A stretch of 64,000 nucleotides of DNA. Source: Phragmitibacter sp. (lineage in GTDB: Bacteria > Verrucomicrobiota > Verrucomicrobiia > Verrucomicrobiales > Verrucomicrobiaceae). This document shows, piece after piece, positions 63,794 to 64,000 of this stretch (position 1 is the stretch's first letter; the number at the start of each line of letters is the position of its first letter). Below the pieces are notes generated by a model, which did not search any database, was not told where the DNA came from, and saw only the letters and a list, made by a program, of their open reading frames with translations. Where the stretch lies: contig JANYJH010000418.1 in assembly GCA_025361865.1 (NCBI GenBank), positions 1 through 64,000 on the forward strand, in the 5' to 3' direction. The position numbers were made by a program, and so were the translations under genes.

Positions 63794-64000
63794 TTAACGG
63801 TGACAAGCAGCGCAGGTCTCAGGAGGAGCGACGCGCCAATGATCTTTGAGTTGAGTTCCAACTTCTTTTTGGGTCACCATTGGACCGTAGGTCTTGGCGG
63901 CAAGTTCTACCACTTTACCCCAATCTTTCGGGGCGTCGGCGGGCAACGAGTCCTCTTGCTTCAAACCCAGGAGCGTTTTGACCACTTGGTCCTCCTTGAT
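63794..64000 (-). CDS. actA: Alternative complex III multiheme cytochrome c ActA, C-terminal end only
   Basis: Open from base 64000 on the minus strand, so the start lies beyond the right edge. 68 codons are visible, ending in the heme motif ETCAACHR at the extreme C-terminus. Position directly before actB (gap 21 bases) and a terminal CxxCH fit the penta- or hexaheme ActA that begins ACIII operons. Confidence 0.8.
   Translation of the reverse strand: MKEDQVVKTLLGLKQEDSLPADAPKDWGKVVELAAKTYGPMVTQKEVGTQLKDHWRVAPPETCAACHR

Overview
The window is 64 kb of GC-rich DNA from a Gram-negative bacterium (lipoprotein signals, an outer-membrane barrel, BAM-type C-terminal Phe). Alternative complex III coupled to an aa3 oxidase, GxxExxY and SUMF1 proteins, weak or absent Shine-Dalgarno sequences before many starts, and several families of short palindromes that also sit inside reading frames point to Verrucomicrobiota or a PVC relative. 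That assignment is inference. I see no rRNA, tRNA or CRISPR array, and no gene-free stretch longer than about 220 bases.

Layout. 0-8.3 kb: end of a glycyl-tRNA synthetase gene, a flavinylated NosR-like membrane protein with its ApbE, a ribbon-helix-helix protein, small genes, ruvC, then zinc-binding lipoprotein and GDPD genes on the minus strand. 8.4-15.3 kb: a porin-like gene and urtABCDE (urea import). 15.3-17.7 kb (minus): two RlaP-like nucleotidyltransferases around an HD-domain protein. 17.9-24.2 kb: hupE/ureJ and ureABCEFGD (nickel urease), interrupted by a GxxExxY gene. 24.2-29.5 kb (minus): type III restriction-modification (res, mod). 29.6-44.8 kb (minus): a second nitrogen cluster of Cache-LuxR regulator, type III glutamine synthetase, creatininase-like amidohydrolase, an NMT1-type ABC transporter, a Rieske oxygenase, a SUMF1-like protein, a TIM barrel, VapBC, two DUF1989 proteins, a Gdx-like SMR exporter and a biotin carboxylase annotated as urea carboxylase but better read as guanidine carboxylase. 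44.9-64 kb (minus): one respiratory run of actABCDEF, a cbb3-like module, the full aa3 oxidase, and its heme A and copper assembly factors.

How it fits together. The middle 36 kb is devoted to scavenging small nitrogen compounds: urea is imported and split by urease, while a second substrate (guanidine or a substituted guanidine is my best guess) is imported and carboxylated, with ammonia fixed by GlnT. Matches to sigma-54 -24/-12 elements precede the porin/urt, hupE/ure, glnT, LuxR and DUF1989 units, which suggests shared NtrC-type control. No allophanate hydrolase gene is present here.

Most unusual points: the CcoN homologue has lost every CuB and heme b3 ligand while keeping both low-spin heme ligands; subunit III of the aa3 oxidase carries a soluble insertion of about 270 residues; and palindromic repeats have invaded reading frames (UreF, Mod), while one copy encloses a PD-(D/E)XK-type gene as a transposon-like unit would.
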